In this document: piece by piece, positions 63,905-64,000 of the stretch
Numbering within the stretch: position 1 is the stretch's first letter
Layout of the letters: each line of letters begins with the position of its first letter
Assembly: GCA_022494885.1 (NCBI GenBank)
Contig: JAGVSM010004279.1
Coordinates: 1 to 64,000 of the forward strand
Direction of reading: 5' to 3'
From: Micrasema longulum
Lineage: Eukaryota > Arthropoda > Insecta > Trichoptera > Brachycentridae
Length of the DNA stretch: 64,000 nt
Translations under genes and position numbers: made by a program
Notes under the pieces: generated by a model
Database searches by the model: none
Told to the model about the DNA's origin: nothing
What the model saw: only the letters and a program-made list of their open reading frames with translations

Positions 63905-64000
63905 GTTGCAACACAGAGAGAAAACATTTTTGAGAATATAATATGGAAGTCTAGGCATTTTAAGTGAAGTAAAAGAGACAATAAAAGTCAGCAGATGGAA
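63905..64000 (+). repeat. Dispersed repeat family B, running off the window end
   Basis: TGTTGCAACACAGAGAGAAA, ACATTTTTGAGAATATAATA, TGGAAGTCTAGGCATTTTAA, then directly GTGAAGTAAAAGAGACAATA and GTCAGCAGATGGAA. The middle of the family unit is missing. Confidence 0.65.

Noticed and set aside
1..64000. CRISPR array, phage or bacterial operon
   Set aside because: No regularly spaced direct repeats, no ribosome binding sites, no dense gene packing; spliced exons and SINEs show nuclear arthropod DNA.

Overview
The window looks like AT-rich, intron-rich arthropod (most likely insect) nuclear DNA. The reasons are one spliced gene of the NRF-6-like (nose resistant to fluoxetine) acyltransferase-3 family, which is expanded in insects and nematodes, long introns, and a dense load of tRNA-derived SINEs, non-LTR retrotransposon relics, mariner-type transposons and foldback elements. 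The species cannot be named from the sequence. There is no bacterial or viral gene content, no CRISPR array, and no tRNA or rRNA gene that I would accept as functional.

Layout. (1) 587-17460 (+): the last eight coding exons (410 codons plus stop) of the acyltransferase gene. Reading phase is preserved across all seven introns and the stop codon is in the window; the 5' exons lie upstream. Its introns hold an internally deleted mariner element (1095-2058), a second mariner-type relic (about 6330-7100), a large palindrome (4131-4385), several SINEs, foldback elements and LINE 3' ends. (2) About 17.5-43 kb: no host gene that I can defend. The stretch holds dispersed repeat families A and B, LINE fragments of several clades (Jockey-like, CR1-like, RTE-like), a pogo/Tigger-like helix-turn-helix relic, and foldback elements, one with 85-bp identical inverted ends. 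(3) About 43.9-45.9 kb (-): the best-preserved retrotransposon, a CR1-type LINE with recognisable reverse transcriptase blocks. A 5'-truncated relative lies at 35757-36475 and a short 3' stub at 51865-51945. (4) About 47-64 kb: more LINE relics, a two-copy repeat with a conserved short reading frame (15118-15600 and 49347-49866), a duplicated composite repeat (53279-53574 and 59611-59901), a nested foldback/SINE structure (60310-61141) and a deleted mariner (61710-62321).

Most interesting pattern. Many foldback elements carry, near their ends, a short motif of the form CTGANGA / variable stem / GAAAC / CGGT. The stem arms differ between families yet remain complementary. This is the core of a hammerhead ribozyme with almost no stem III, the variant type known from Penelope-like retroelements and reported to cleave as dimers. 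Four separate repeat families here carry readable versions, some in convergent pairs, and others carry decayed ones. This is an inference from reading; no folding or search was run.

The elements do not form a pathway. The only probable host function is the multi-membrane-span acyltransferase. The rest records successive insertion: SINE in SINE, SINE in foldback element, foldback element in repeat, LINE in SINE.
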